Part shown: positions 16,618-26,717 of the stretch, piece by piece
How the letters are laid out: every line of letters starts with the position of its first letter
How positions within the stretch are numbered: the first letter of the stretch is position 1
Assembly: GCA_947372425.1 (NCBI GenBank)
Contig: CANBTQ010000003.1
Span: forward strand, 1-41,270
From: Comamonadaceae bacterium
GTDB lineage: Bacteria; Pseudomonadota; Gammaproteobacteria; Burkholderiales; Burkholderiaceae_C
DNA length: 41,270 nucleotides
Direction of reading: 5' to 3'
Notes under the pieces: generated by a model
What the model saw: only the letters and a program-made list of their open reading frames with translations
Databases searched by the model: none
Told to the model about the DNA's origin: nothing
Translations under genes and position numbers: made by a program

Positions 16618-19062
16618 TCAGGCCTGAGAACCAACCCGGGCCCAGGACAACAGCCTGCTGACGGAAGCCTCGGTGGTGTAAGCGCTTTTGCAGGGCAAGT
16701 CCGGCAGGCCAGACTGGCTCCATTGCAGCGACAGAGCGCGCAGCGCAAGCAGCAGCTGTGCCGGTGCAAATGCAGCCGTGATGTCCGCACCGTCTTCCTG
16801 GATGACGCAATGCTTCTCCTGCAGCAACAGCTTTGCCATCTGCGCATTCCGGTACACCAGCGCCAGAATCGGCCGCTGCATCCACAGGTACTCGTACATC
16901 TTCGAAGGAATGTACTCGGCACAAATCGGCTCCACCCCGTGCAGCAGCAGCAGCACATCGGCACTGCGCATGCGCTGCAAAATCTGCTCACGCCCACTCT
17001 TGCCGCTGACCGGATCGGCCTCTACGCGGCCGAAGTGGCGCACGGTGGAATACCTGGCGCTTGCAAGCGCCGCCGCGGATAGTGCATCCAACGGCCCGCC
17101 ATACACATGCAACTCCACCCGGCCATCCAGGTCCGGCTGCTCGTCGATCAACAGGTCCAGCGCGGCAATCGTGCTGGCGAGGTTGCGGGTCAGCGAGAGC
17201 GACCCGAAATGGCCGATGACGAACTTGTCGCCAGGCTTGTAGGGCTGCAGGGCAAACAGTGGCGCATCCACACCCGGCAGCATCATGTGGCCGCGTTCGC
17301 CCAGTTCCGGGTTGCGCTGTTTGGCGCTGGCCAGGGCCTGGTCAGTAAACCAGATGGCCACGTCCGCCTCGCGGCAGATGGTGGTCTCCACCTGCGCCTG
17401 CATCTTCTGCTGCGGCGTGCTGGGCACCGTGCCGGGTACCACCATCGGGTCATGTACTTCGGCCAGCCAGCGGATGCCGGTTGCGCGCTTGAGCGCGGCC
17501 CCGGCGATATGCGCGGCAAAGGCGCCTCCGGTGGAGTAAATCAGATCGAACGTGCGCGCACGGGCCAGGCTGCGGCCCTTCAGGTAGGCGCTGAGCCACC
17601 AGGACCAGGAACTCTCCACCGGCCGCAGCAGCTTTTCGATCAGCATGAACGGCAACAGCAACAGGGACAGGGGCAACATGGCTGCGCGGTAGCGCAGGCC
17701 GTTGCCCAGGCGCTTGCGCAACACATGGCGCGCCTCGAAGCGGATGCCGGCGGGGCCTGCGGGCCAGAGCTGGTGGTGTTCGTAGCGCACATCGTGGCGG
17801 CCGGACACACCGCTGAGAACCACCAGCTCTATGCCGGCGCGTTCCAGGTGCGGCAGCTTGTCGGTAATGGTCTGGCTGGCCGCACGCCCGTCCATATTGA
17901 AGGCGTGGGCCAGCACCAGCCAGCGCTGCGTGTACCGGGGTGCCACCTGCGCAAACAGGGTTTCGTACTGCTGAGCCACCCGGGCCCAGGTGCGCTGCGT
18001 CGCAAAGACCATGGCCTCACGGCCCAGAGCGGAGGCTTCCGGCGCCAGCAGACGCGCGATCGCGGCGGCAATGGCAGTGGCCGATTTCGGATCCTCCAGC
18101 AACACGGCGTTCACGCCATCAGCCAATTCCGCACTGATGCCGCAATAACGGTCGGTGCTCACCGCCACTGGCAAGCCATGCGCCATGGCTTCCAGCACCA
18201 CCATGGCATAGGTGTCTTCCAGCGTGGGATGCACCAGGCAGTCCGCCGCCTGGTAGGCCAGGTCCATCTGCGTCAGTGCGCCGAGAAAATGCACACGCCG
18301 GCCCAGACCCAGATCGGCCGCACGCTGGCGCATGGTGGCGCCCTGCTCGCCCGCGCCCACCACCGCCAGCCAGACATCGCCCGGCAACTGCAACAGGGCA
18401 TCCAGCAAGGCAGGCAAGCCCTTCTTTTTGAAATCATTGCCGACAAACAACAGGCCCTTGCCGTCCAACGGCAGCCGCAGTTGCAAGCGGGCAGCCTGCC
18501 GTGCTGCGGCGCTGCAAGGCCCGGGAACAGCCGACACGCCCGGCGCGATCACCTGCATGCTGGCGCGGGCTGACGGATAGCTCGCCTCCATCACTGCGCG
18601 CAGCGTGCCGGATGCCAGCACCACCGCACGCCGGGGCTGGACCGCGTAGCGCGCGGCCTCCAGCCACAGATAGGCCAGCAGGCGCGGGCTGGTGCACACC
18701 TTCACCCAGCGCAAGACCTTGAGCACGCCTTCGCGGCCGTTGAAGAGGTTGTATTGGATCGGCAGCACATGCACCGTCTGCACATTGCCGTGCCAGCTGT
18801 TTTCGTGCGAATGCACGATGTCAAAGCCGCTGCGGGTGGCACGCCAGGTGGCGTAGGCGAACCATAGCTGGTTGATCCAGCGCGGCCGCTGCAGGGGCAT
18901 GGAGACCCTGTGGTAGGAGACCCCGGGATGCTGGTGCGCAATGGTTTGCGCAAACACATGCACCTCGTGCCGGGCCGCCAGTTGCTCCACCAGGGCGATG
19001 GAATAGCGCTCGGCCCCGCCCCCGGTGCTGGAGAAATTGCGGCTGAGTACGGCGATGCGCAA
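16618..19062 (-). CDS. Two-module GT4-like glycosyltransferase (fusion of two GT-B units)
   Basis: N-terminal GT4 module (MRIAVLSRNFSSTGGGAERYSIAL...LLFVGNDFKKKGLPALLDAL...HPTLEDTYAMVVLEAMAHGLPVAVS) and a second GT-B-like module (LVLAHAFNMDGRAASQTI...FVIGHFGSLSLTRNLASTIAAL...EYIPSKMYEYLWMQRPILAL) in one continuous 814-aa frame. Confidence 0.88.
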   Translation of the reverse strand: MRIAVLSRNFSSTGGGAERYSIALVEQLAARHEVHVFAQTIAHQHPGVSYHRVSMPLQRPRWINQLWFAYATWRATRSGFDIVHSHENSWHGNVQTVHVLPIQYNLFNGREGVLKVLRWVKVCTSPRLLAYLWLEAARYAVQPRRAVVLASGTLRAVMEASYPSARASMQVIAPGVSAVPGPCSAAARQAARLQLRLPLDGKGLLFVGNDFKKKGLPALLDALLQLPGDVWLAVVGAGEQGATMRQRAADLGLGRRVHFLGALTQMDLAYQAADCLVHPTLEDTYAMVVLEAMAHGLPVAVSTDRYCGISAELADGVNAVLLEDPKSATAIAAAIARLLAPEASALGREAMVFATQRTWARVAQQYETLFAQVAPRYTQRWLVLAHAFNMDGRAASQTITDKLPHLERAGIELVVLSGVSGRHDVRYEHHQLWPAGPAGIRFEARHVLRKRLGNGLRYRAAMLPLSLLLLPFMLIEKLLRPVESSWSWWLSAYLKGRSLARARTFDLIYSTGGAFAAHIAGAALKRATGIRWLAEVHDPMVVPGTVPSTPQQKMQAQVETTICREADVAIWFTDQALASAKQRNPELGERGHMMLPGVDAPLFALQPYKPGDKFVIGHFGSLSLTRNLASTIAALDLLIDEQPDLDGRVELHVYGGPLDALSAAALASARYSTVRHFGRVEADPVSGKSGREQILQRMRSADVLLLLHGVEPICAEYIPSKMYEYLWMQRPILALVYRNAQMAKLLLQEKHCVIQEDGADITAAFAPAQLLLALRALSLQWSQSGLPDLPCKSAYTTEASVSRLLSWARVGSQA

Positions 19063-19084
19063 ACCTGTTCACTCCTGCAGTGGG

Positions 19085-20563
19085 TCAGAGCAGCACAATG
19101 TCGTACTGTTCCTGCGCCATGGCCGCCTCGCTTTGCAGCGACACCGGCTTGCCGATGAACTCGCTCAGGCCCGCCAGGTGCTGGCTCTCTTCATCCAGAA
19201 ACAGCTCAATCACCTTGGGCGAAGCCACCACCCGAAACTCGCGCGGATTGAACTGGCGCGCTTCGCGCAGGATCTCGCGGAAGATGTCGTACGTCACACT
19301 GCGCGCCGTCTTCACGATGCCCTTGCCCTCGCACACCGGGCAGGGTTCGCACAGCATGTGGGCCAGCGACTCGCGGGTGCGTTTGCGCGTCATCTCCACC
19401 AGGCCCAGCTGCGAGAAGCCGCCAGCCGAGGTCTTGACGCGGTCGCGTCCGAGTTGCTTGCGGAACTCGGCCAACACCGACTCCCGGTGGTCTTCGCGCA
19501 CCATGTCGATAAAGTCCACGATGATGATGCCGCCCAGGTTGCGCAGCCGCAGCTGGCGTGCAATGGCCTGCGCCGCTTCCAGGTTGGTCTTGAAGATGGT
19601 GTCGTCAAAGTTGCGCGCACCGACAAAACCGCCGGTGTTCACGTCCACCGTCGTCAGCGCTTCGGTCTGGTCCACGATCAGGTAACCGCCGGACTTGAGT
19701 TCCACCCGCCGCGCCAGTGCCTTGGCGATTTCTTCATCAATCGAATACAGGTCGAAGATGGGACGCTCGCCCTTGTAATGCTGCAGCTTCTCCACTGCCA
19801 TGGGCATGAACTCGGCACCAAAGGCCTTGAGCGCCTCAAACTGTTCGCGCGAGTCCACGCGGATGGTCTGGGTGGATTCGCTCACCAGGTCGCGCAGCAC
19901 GCGCTGCATCAGGCTCAGGTCCTGGTGCAGCAGGTTTTTGGGGGGCAGGCGCACCGAGGCGTCCTTGATACGCGCCCAGGCCTTGCGCAGATAGCGAATG
20001 TCTTCGGCCAACTCGGCTTCCGTGGCGTCTTCGCCATTGGTGCGCAGGATAAAGCCGCCACCCTGGCTACCGGCCAATGCCAGCAACTGCGCACGCAAGG
20101 CCTCGCGCTGGGCCAGCGGGATTTTTTGCGACACGCCGATGTGGTCGTCCTGCGGCAGAAACACCAGCAGGCGCCCGGCGATGCTGATCTGGGTGGAGAG
20201 GCGTGCACCCTTGGTGCCAATCGGATCCTTGATCACCTGCACCATCAGGGCCTGGCCTTCAAACACCTGCTTTTCGATGGGGATGAGTGCCGCCGCACCG
20301 CGCGCCGCGCTGATGGTTTCACCCTCTTGCGGCGGATGCCAGACATCGGCCACGTGCAAAAAGGCTGCCCGCTCCAGGCCGATATCGATAAACGCAGACT
20401 GCATGCCGGGCAGCACGCGGGCCACCTTGCCCAGATAGACATTGCCGACCAGGCCACGCTCCAGCGTGCGCTCCACGTGCAGCTCCTGCACCGCGCCATG
20501 CTCGACGATGGCCACCCGCGTTTCCTGCGGCGACCAGTTGATCAGAATGTCCTGTGACGGCAT
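19085..20563 (-). CDS. rng: Ribonuclease G
   Basis: S1-like N-terminus (RTLERGLVGNVYLGKVARVLPGMQSAFIDIGLERAAFLH), catalytic segment GGIIIVDFIDM and zinc-link CEPCPVCEGKG. Confidence 0.95.
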   Translation of the reverse strand: MPSQDILINWSPQETRVAIVEHGAVQELHVERTLERGLVGNVYLGKVARVLPGMQSAFIDIGLERAAFLHVADVWHPPQEGETISAARGAAALIPIEKQVFEGQALMVQVIKDPIGTKGARLSTQISIAGRLLVFLPQDDHIGVSQKIPLAQREALRAQLLALAGSQGGGFILRTNGEDATEAELAEDIRYLRKAWARIKDASVRLPPKNLLHQDLSLMQRVLRDLVSESTQTIRVDSREQFEALKAFGAEFMPMAVEKLQHYKGERPIFDLYSIDEEIAKALARRVELKSGGYLIVDQTEALTTVDVNTGGFVGARNFDDTIFKTNLEAAQAIARQLRLRNLGGIIIVDFIDMVREDHRESVLAEFRKQLGRDRVKTSAGGFSQLGLVEMTRKRTRESLAHMLCEPCPVCEGKGIVKTARSVTYDIFREILREARQFNPREFRVVASPKVIELFLDEESQHLAGLSEFIGKPVSLQSEAAMAQEQYDIVLL

Positions 20564-21156
20564 CAGGCTAGTCTCTTGAGCAGTTGTGCGGTTTCATAAA
20601 GTGGCAGTCCCATGATGCCAGTGTAACTACCGCTGATGCGTGCAATATAGGCTGCGGCCAGGCCCTGCACCGCATACGCGCCGGCCTTGCCCATGGGCTC
20701 GCCCGAGGCCACATAGGCGCGAATCTCGGCATCGCGCATGGCGGCAAAAGTCACATCGGATGCGCTGCAGGCCTGTTCGCATTGACCGGCCGTGCCGATG
20801 GCCACCGCCGTATAGACCACATGGGTTTGACCGGCCAGGTCGCTCAGCATGCGCACCGCATCTTCAGCGTCCAGGGGCTTGGCATAAATGGTATTGCCCA
20901 GTGCCACCGTGGTGTCCGCACACAGCACCGGTGCGGCGGGCAGGCCACGCGCCTGCAGGCGTTGAATGGCCGCGTCCAGCTTGAGCCGGGTGACACGCTG
21001 CACATAGTCCAAGGGGCTCTCGCCGGCAATATGCACCTCCAGCGACTCGGCGTCTTCTGCGGCATCGGCCAGCAGCAGTTGGTGTTCAATCCCGAGCTGG
21101 GTCAGCAACTGGCTGCGGCGCGGGCTTTGCGAAGCGAGGTAGATGAAGCGGGGCAT
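20563..21156 (-). CDS. maf: Maf family nucleoside triphosphate pyrophosphatase
   Basis: IYLASQSPRRSQLLTQLGI...VLCADTTVALG...YVASGEPMGKAGAYAVQGLAAAYIARISGSYTGIMGLPLYET. Confidence 0.94.
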   Translation of the reverse strand: MPRFIYLASQSPRRSQLLTQLGIEHQLLLADAAEDAESLEVHIAGESPLDYVQRVTRLKLDAAIQRLQARGLPAAPVLCADTTVALGNTIYAKPLDAEDAVRMLSDLAGQTHVVYTAVAIGTAGQCEQACSASDVTFAAMRDAEIRAYVASGEPMGKAGAYAVQGLAAAYIARISGSYTGIMGLPLYETAQLLKRLA

Positions 21157-21189
21157 GGATATTCGATGGTTGGGTCGGATGGGCCGGAC

Positions 21190-21657
21190 CTACTCGCGGT
21201 GGTACGGGTGGTTGGCGTTGATGGACCAGGCCCGGTACAACTGTTCAATCAGCAGCACGCGCGCAAAGGCATGCGGCAGGGTCATGTCGGACAGGCGGAT
21301 GCGCTCGTGCGCTGCCTGGCGGAAAGCCGGATCCAGGCCGTCAGGGCCACCAATCACCAGGGCCACATCGCCGCCACCCAGTTGCCAGTCAGTCAGTCGG
21401 CCGGCCAGGGCTTTGGTAGTCAGATTGCTGCCACGCTCGTCCAGCGCCACGATGCGTGTGCCTTTGGGGATGGCGGCTTCAATGCGGGCACGCTCGCCGG
21501 CATACAAGGCCTCCAGGGTCTTGGATCCGCGCGGCTCCGTTTTTACGGCCTTGAGCTCCACCTTGATCTCGTGCGGAAAGCGCTTGGCGTAATCGTCCCA
21601 GGCGGTTTGCGCCCAGTCGGGCACCTTGAGCCCGACCGCCACAATCAGCAGCCGCAT
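21190..21657 (-). CDS. rlmH: 23S rRNA pseudouridine1915 N3-methyltransferase RlmH
   Basis: MRLLIVAVG...[20 protein letters not shown]...[58 protein letters not shown]. Confidence 0.96.
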   Translation of the reverse strand: MRLLIVAVGLKVPDWAQTAWDDYAKRFPHEIKVELKAVKTEPRGSKTLEALYAGERARIEAAIPKGTRIVALDERGSNLTTKALAGRLTDWQLGGGDVALVIGGPDGLDPAFRQAAHERIRLSDMTLPHAFARVLLIEQLYRAWSINANHPYHRE

Positions 21658-21665
21658 GGCGGCTG

Positions 21666-22445
21666 TCAGGCCTTGCGGCTGACCGTCTTCTTGGCGGCAG
21701 GCTTGCGCACTTCAGCCCGTTTGGCTGCCACGCGTGCCACCGTTTTGGCCGGAGCCTTGACCACCAGGGTCTTGGCGGCAACTTGCACTGCGGGTGCCTT
21801 CGTGGCGGTCTTCTTGGCAGCAACCTTTTTGGCCGGTGCCACCGGGCCGCGTGTCGATGTGGACTTGGCAGCCGCTGACTTGGCCGGTGCCGGAGCCGAC
21901 TTGGCCGTAGCCTTTTTGGCCGCAGCGGCCTTGATGGCATCGTTCTTCTTGACCTGGGCCTTGGACGGGAAGGCTTCCGCCACACCCTTCTTGGCCGCAC
22001 TGGAACGCTTCAGCGTGCCGGGCACCTCGCCCCTGGTGACAACGGCTTCTTCCTTGGAGGCGGTAGCCGGTTTGGCCGAACCCAGCTTCAGGCGCACCGG
22101 CTTTTCGCCCCACAGCTCTTCCAGGTGGTAGTACTGGCGGAAGGTCGGTTGGAAGATGTGCACCACGGCTTGCGCGCAGTCCACGATGAGCCACTCGCCG
22201 TGGGCTTCACCTTCGACGCGCGGTTTGGGGAAGCCGGCTTCACGCACGGCATCGCGCACGCTGGCAGCCAGTGCCTTGGTCTGGCGGTTGGACGTGCCCG
22301 ACGCGATGATCACGCGCTCAAACAAGGCCGACAGATGCTCGGTGTCAAACACCACAATGTCCTGCGCCTTGACGTCTTCAAGGCCATCAACAATGGCGCG
22401 CTGGAGTTTCTGGGTGTCTTTTTTCACAACGGTGGAGGTGGTCAT
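21666..22445 (-). CDS. rsfS: Ribosomal silencing factor RsfS with long Lys/Ala/Pro-rich C-terminal extension
   Basis: N-terminal RsfS domain ([39 protein letters not shown]...[34 protein letters not shown]), then ~140 aa of KKA/AAK-rich low-complexity sequence. Confidence 0.94.
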   Translation of the reverse strand: MTTSTVVKKDTQKLQRAIVDGLEDVKAQDIVVFDTEHLSALFERVIIASGTSNRQTKALAASVRDAVREAGFPKPRVEGEAHGEWLIVDCAQAVVHIFQPTFRQYYHLEELWGEKPVRLKLGSAKPATASKEEAVVTRGEVPGTLKRSSAAKKGVAEAFPSKAQVKKNDAIKAAAAKKATAKSAPAPAKSAAAKSTSTRGPVAPAKKVAAKKTATKAPAVQVAAKTLVVKAPAKTVARVAAKRAEVRKPAAKKTVSRKA

Positions 22446-23059
22446 CAGGCGGCTTGGTAAAGGTGGTGTTGGTCAATATAACGCGCAACGGATTCAAAAA
22501 CCAGAGCTGAAACACTCTGACCGCGCGCAGTTTTGTCGCGGATTTCGGTGGCATTCAGGGGGCTTGGGGGCAACTGCAGTCGCTGCAGTGCTTGGCCGTG
22601 CAATTCAAATGAATCGTTGGCTTGTCCCGCAAGCACACCGGATTCTGAGCGCGAAGCTACACAAATTATAGCAGCGCGCCCCAGATCGCTGGCGCGGTGC
22701 CAGCCCGGCAGTGCCCTGGCCTGGTCTTCACCCATGATCAGGAACATCTGGGCATCCGGATATTGCGCCTGCAACTCGTGCAAGGTATCCAGGGTGTAGG
22801 TGGGGCCGCTGCGTCGCGTTTCGCGGTCATCCACCACGGCACGGTAGACATCGGCAAAGGCCAGCCGGCACATTTCCAGGCGGTGCTGTGCCGCCGTCAG
22901 GGCACGCTGTTTGTGCCAGGCATGGCCGGTGGGGACCACATGCAGCATGTCGAGCTGCAACTGCGCAATCGCTGCCTGCGCCAGCGCCACGTGGGTGCGG
23001 TGCGGCGGGTCAAACGCACCACCGAACAAGCCGACCCTGCGGGGGCGCAGTGCGCTCAC
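22445..23059 (-). CDS. nadD: Nicotinate-nucleotide adenylyltransferase
   Basis: [22 protein letters not shown] nucleotidyltransferase motif; [21 protein letters not shown]. Confidence 0.94.
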   Translation of the reverse strand: MSALRPRRVGLFGGAFDPPHRTHVALAQAAIAQLQLDMLHVVPTGHAWHKQRALTAAQHRLEMCRLAFADVYRAVVDDRETRRSGPTYTLDTLHELQAQYPDAQMFLIMGEDQARALPGWHRASDLGRAAIICVASRSESGVLAGQANDSFELHGQALQRLQLPPSPLNATEIRDKTARGQSVSALVFESVARYIDQHHLYQAA

Positions 23060-23991
23060 ACCCAGTCCCGGCGTGGCAGGAAATCGCTGTACAGCGCCGC
23101 TTCGGGCGTGCCGGCTTCGGGCACATTGCGGTACGACCAGCAGGCATGTGGCGGCATGGAAAGCAGAATCGACTCGGTGCGGCCACCCGACTGCAAACCA
23201 AAATGCGTGCCCCGGTCCCAGACCAGATTGAACTCCACATAGCGGCCGCGCCGGTACAACTGGAATGCGCGTTCGCGCTCGCCGTAGGGCGTGTTGCGGC
23301 GGCGCTCCACGATGGGCAGGTAGGCCTCTAAAAAAGCATCGCCCACGGCGCGCATCATGTCAAAACTGCGCTCCTGGCCCAGCTCGGAAAAGTCGTCAAA
23401 AAACACGCCCCCCACGCCACGTGCCTCGTTGCGGTGCTTGAGGAAAAAATAGTCGTCGCACCAGGTCTTGAAGCGCGGGTATTTGTCGGCACCAAAGGGC
23501 GTCAGCGCGTCCCGGCAGGTCTGGTGGAAATGGCGGGCGTCCTCTTCAAAGCCGTAAAACGGAGTCAGGTCCATGCCGCCACCGAACCAGCACACGTCGG
23601 TGCCGTCCTGAGCCTTGGCGGCAATCATGCGCACATTCATGTGCACCGTGGGCACATACGGATTGCGCGGGTGAAATACCAGCGAGACGCCCATGGCTTC
23701 AAACGGCGCACCCACCAGTTCGGGCCGGTGCTGGGTGGCGCTGGGCGGCAGCCTGGGCCCGCGCACATGCGAGAAGCCGCAACCGGCCCGCTCAAACACC
23801 GCGCCCTCTTCCAGGATTTTGGTGATGCCATTGCCCTGCAGGGTCTCGCCCGCAGGCTTCTCCCAGGGGTCGACCACAAAGCTGCCGCCATCCAGTTTTG
23901 CCAGCGCATCGGTGATGCGGGTTTGCAAACCCTGCAGGTAGGCGCGAACGGTGGACGCGGAGAACGGATTGCTTTCGCTGGGCTGGTTCAT
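23056..23991 (-). CDS. hemF: Aerobic coproporphyrinogen III oxidase
   Basis: Highly conserved HemF motifs ([80 protein letters not shown]). Confidence 0.97.
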   Translation of the reverse strand: MNQPSESNPFSASTVRAYLQGLQTRITDALAKLDGGSFVVDPWEKPAGETLQGNGITKILEEGAVFERAGCGFSHVRGPRLPPSATQHRPELVGAPFEAMGVSLVFHPRNPYVPTVHMNVRMIAAKAQDGTDVCWFGGGMDLTPFYGFEEDARHFHQTCRDALTPFGADKYPRFKTWCDDYFFLKHRNEARGVGGVFFDDFSELGQERSFDMMRAVGDAFLEAYLPIVERRRNTPYGERERAFQLYRRGRYVEFNLVWDRGTHFGLQSGGRTESILLSMPPHACWSYRNVPEAGTPEAALYSDFLPRRDWV

Positions 23992-24608
23992 TTTTCAATC
24001 AATCGTATGGGAGCCGCTTGCGCGGGATGTTTGCCAATGGCGTCCTGAAAGGCCTGCGCAATGTGCCGCATATCGGCGTCGATGTCGCCGGACAGGCGGT
24101 AGAACTCGGACACCACCACCTGCCGGGCCGGAAAATTGACGCTGCAGATGCCCAGCGGCACGCCGGCACCCAGCGCAACCTGGTAGAAACCGCTGCGCCA
24201 ACCCGGGGTCCATTTGCGGGTTCCTTCGGGTGTCAGGGCCAGCCAGAAGAAGGTGTCCCTCGCGCGGTTTTGCTCCATGGTGCGCACCATCTCGCCCACC
24301 ACGCCATGGGGCGCGTTGCGGTCCACCGGCACCGCACCCAGCCAACGCAGCCAGTGCCCCAGCAGCGGGATGGTCATTAGCGAATCCTTGGCCCAGAACT
24401 TGAGCGGAAGGCCCACGGCCCACTTGGCAATGATCAGGTACACAAAGTCCCAATTGCTGGTATGCGGATAAACCACCAGCACGCCCTGCCGGCTCGGCAA
24501 GCCGTTGATCACCACCCGCCAGCCCAGCGCGGCAAACAGGGCGCGCGCCAGGGCATTGCCCTGCAGACGCACCGGATGGGGGCTGGAAAAATCATCCGCC
24601 ACGCGCAA
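23988..24608 (-). CDS. 1-acyl-sn-glycerol-3-phosphate acyltransferase-like (PlsC family)
   Basis: [16 protein letters not shown] (NHxxxxD-like HTSNWD) and [10 protein letters not shown] (PEGT) motifs; non-ATG start likely. Confidence 0.85.
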   Translation of the reverse strand: MRVADDFSSPHPVRLQGNALARALFAALGWRVVINGLPSRQGVLVVYPHTSNWDFVYLIIAKWAVGLPLKFWAKDSLMTIPLLGHWLRWLGAVPVDRNAPHGVVGEMVRTMEQNRARDTFFWLALTPEGTRKWTPGWRSGFYQVALGAGVPLGICSVNFPARQVVVSEFYRLSGDIDADMRHIAQAFQDAIGKHPAQAAPIRLIEK

Positions 24609-24639
24609 CCTCCAGCAAAGCCCGTCGTACCGCCGTGCC

Positions 24640-25932
24640 TCAGGCCTTAAGGGCCTTGTAGCCGATGTCCGTGCGGTATTGCATGCCGTCGAACTGAATG
24701 CCCTTGATCACCTGGTAGGCCTTTTGCTGCGCCTGGCGCACGCTGTCGGCCAGTGCCGTCACACACAACACCCGACCACCCGCAGTCAACAGCGTGTCGC
24801 CCTGCAGCACCGTGCCCGCATGGAACACGGCGCAGTCTTCTGTGTGGGCCGCAATGCCCGTGATCGCATCGCCCTTGCGGGGTTGCAGCGGGTAACCGGG
24901 TGCAGCCAGCACCACACCGAGTGCAGCGCGGCGGTCCCACTGCAGCTCCACTGTGTCAAGCTTGCCGTGCGGGCCCGGTTCGGTGGCGGCCCACAGCACA
25001 TCCACCAGATCGGTCTTCAGACGCATCATGATGGGCTGGGTTTCGGGGTCGCCCATGCGGCAGTTGAACTCCAGGGTCTTGGCCTGCCCCTGGGCATCAA
25101 TCATCAGACCGGCATACAAAAATCCGGTAAAAGGGATGCCGTCTTTTTCCATGCCCTTGATGGTGGGCAGAATCACCTCGCGCATGGCGCGGGCGTGCAC
25201 TTCGGGCGTGACCACCGGTGCGGGGGAATAGGCACCCATGCCGCCGGTGTTGGGGCCCTGGTCACCGTCCTGCAAACGCTTGTGGTCCTGGCTGGTGGCC
25301 AGCGCCAACACATTCTTGCCATCGCACATGACGATGAAGCTGGCCTCTTCACCTTCCAGAAATTCCTCAATCACCACGCGTGCACCGCCTTCGTTGTGCG
25401 TCACACCCAGGGTGTTGTCCAGCAACATGAAGTCGATGGCGTCGTGCGCTTCCTGCACATTCATGGCCACCACCACGCCCTTGCCGGCGGCCAGACCGTC
25501 GGCCTTGACCACGGTGGGTGCGCCCATCTTGTTGACATAGGCATGGGCGGCTACCGGGTCGGAGAAGGTGGCGTATTCCGCGGTGGGAATGCCATGGCGC
25601 CGCATAAAGGCCTTGGAGAAGGCCTTGGAGCTCTCCAGCTGTGCGGCCGCCTTGGTCGGGCCGAAGATGCGCATGCCGTGGGCACGGAACTCATCCACCA
25701 CACCGGCGGCCAGCGGGCCTTCGGGGCCTACCACCGTCATGCCGATCTTGTTGTCCTGGGCCCATTGGCGCAGTTCCACGATATCGGTAATCGGCAAGTT
25801 TTTCAGGCGCGGATCGGTTGCGGTTCCGCCGTTGCCCGGCGCCACGTACACCATCTGCACCTTGGGTGACTGCGCCAGCTTCCAGGCCAGCGCATGTTCG
25901 CGGCCACCACCACCAATGACAAGTATGTTCAT
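24640..25932 (-). CDS. purD: Phosphoribosylamine-glycine ligase
   Basis: MNILVIGGGGREHALAWKLAQSPKVQMVYVAPGNGG...VVGPEGPLAAGVVDEF...EFNCRMGDPETQPIM. Start reassigned from 26121 to ATG 25932. Confidence 0.97.
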   Translation of the reverse strand: MNILVIGGGGREHALAWKLAQSPKVQMVYVAPGNGGTATDPRLKNLPITDIVELRQWAQDNKIGMTVVGPEGPLAAGVVDEFRAHGMRIFGPTKAAAQLESSKAFSKAFMRRHGIPTAEYATFSDPVAAHAYVNKMGAPTVVKADGLAAGKGVVVAMNVQEAHDAIDFMLLDNTLGVTHNEGGARVVIEEFLEGEEASFIVMCDGKNVLALATSQDHKRLQDGDQGPNTGGMGAYSPAPVVTPEVHARAMREVILPTIKGMEKDGIPFTGFLYAGLMIDAQGQAKTLEFNCRMGDPETQPIMMRLKTDLVDVLWAATEPGPHGKLDTVELQWDRRAALGVVLAAPGYPLQPRKGDAITGIAAHTEDCAVFHAGTVLQGDTLLTAGGRVLCVTALADSVRQAQQKAYQVIKGIQFDGMQYRTDIGYKALKA

Positions 25933-25939
25933 ACGTAAC

Positions 25940-26659
25940 TTAGAGTGCGGCATTGTGGTAAATCTCCTGGGCATCGTCCAGGTCCTCCAGCACGTCCAGC
26001 AGCTTTTGCATGCGCTCGGCGTCTTCGGCACTGAGCTCGACGGTATTTTCCGGGCGCATGGTGATGCCAGCCACCTCAGCCACCAGACCGGCGGCTTCCA
26101 GCGCGGCCTTGACGGCTTCAAAGTCTGCGGGCGCGGTCAGCACCTCAATGGCGCCGTCATCGTCGGTGATGACGTCCTCGGCACCGGAGTCCAGCGCCAC
26201 TTCCACGATCTTGTCTTCGCTGCTGCCGGGCGCATAAATCAGCTGACCGCAGTGCTTGAACTGGAATACCACCGAACCTTCGGTGCCCATGATGCCGCCG
26301 TTGCGGTTAAACGCATGGCGCATTTCAGCCACGGTGCGCACGCGGTTGTCGGTCATGGTGTCGACCATGATGGCCACGCCGCCAATGCCGTAGCCTTCGT
26401 AACGGATTTCTTCGTAGCTCACGCCCTCGGCGTTGCCGGTGGCCTTGTCGATGTTGTACTTGATGCGCTCGGCCGGCATGTTGGCGCCCTTGGCCTTTTC
26501 CACCGCCAGGCGCAGACGCGGGTTGATACCCAGGTCGCCGCCTCCGGCGCGCGCTGCGACGGTAATTTCACGGATGATGCGCGTCCAGATCTTGCCCCGC
26601 TTCTCGTCCTGCCTACCCTTGCGGTGCTGAATATTGGCCCATTTGCTGTGTCCTGCCAC
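25940..26659 (-). CDS. YebC/PmpR family transcriptional regulator
   Basis: [32 protein letters not shown]...[41 protein letters not shown]. Confidence 0.97.
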   Translation of the reverse strand: MAGHSKWANIQHRKGRQDEKRGKIWTRIIREITVAARAGGGDLGINPRLRLAVEKAKGANMPAERIKYNIDKATGNAEGVSYEEIRYEGYGIGGVAIMVDTMTDNRVRTVAEMRHAFNRNGGIMGTEGSVVFQFKHCGQLIYAPGSSEDKIVEVALDSGAEDVITDDDGAIEVLTAPADFEAVKAALEAAGLVAEVAGITMRPENTVELSAEDAERMQKLLDVLEDLDDAQEIYHNAAL

Positions 26660-26717
26660 GCGAAATCCTTTGATAATTCGTTACGCTAGAGCGTAGATTG
26701 TACTTTTCAGGATTTCC

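Noticed and set aside
17107-18573. 488-aa plus-strand ORF antisense to the two-module GT4 gene
   Set aside because: Shadow ORF caused by high GC at codon position 3; the minus-strand frame has clear GT4 motifs.
19025-20557. 510-aa plus-strand ORF antisense to rng
   Set aside because: Antisense shadow of a conserved RNase G gene; His/Gln-rich low-information translation.
20584-25869. Long plus-strand ORFs (20584-22131, 24505-25869) over maf/rlmH/rsfS and purD
   Set aside because: Antisense shadows of conserved housekeeping genes. The repetitive Ala/Thr/Leu segment of the first is just the reverse of the RsfS Lys/Ala tail.
25933-26121. N-terminal extension of the purD ORF to 26121
   Set aside because: Out-of-frame reading of yebC's 3' end; the genuine start MNILVIGGGGREHALAWK is at 25932.
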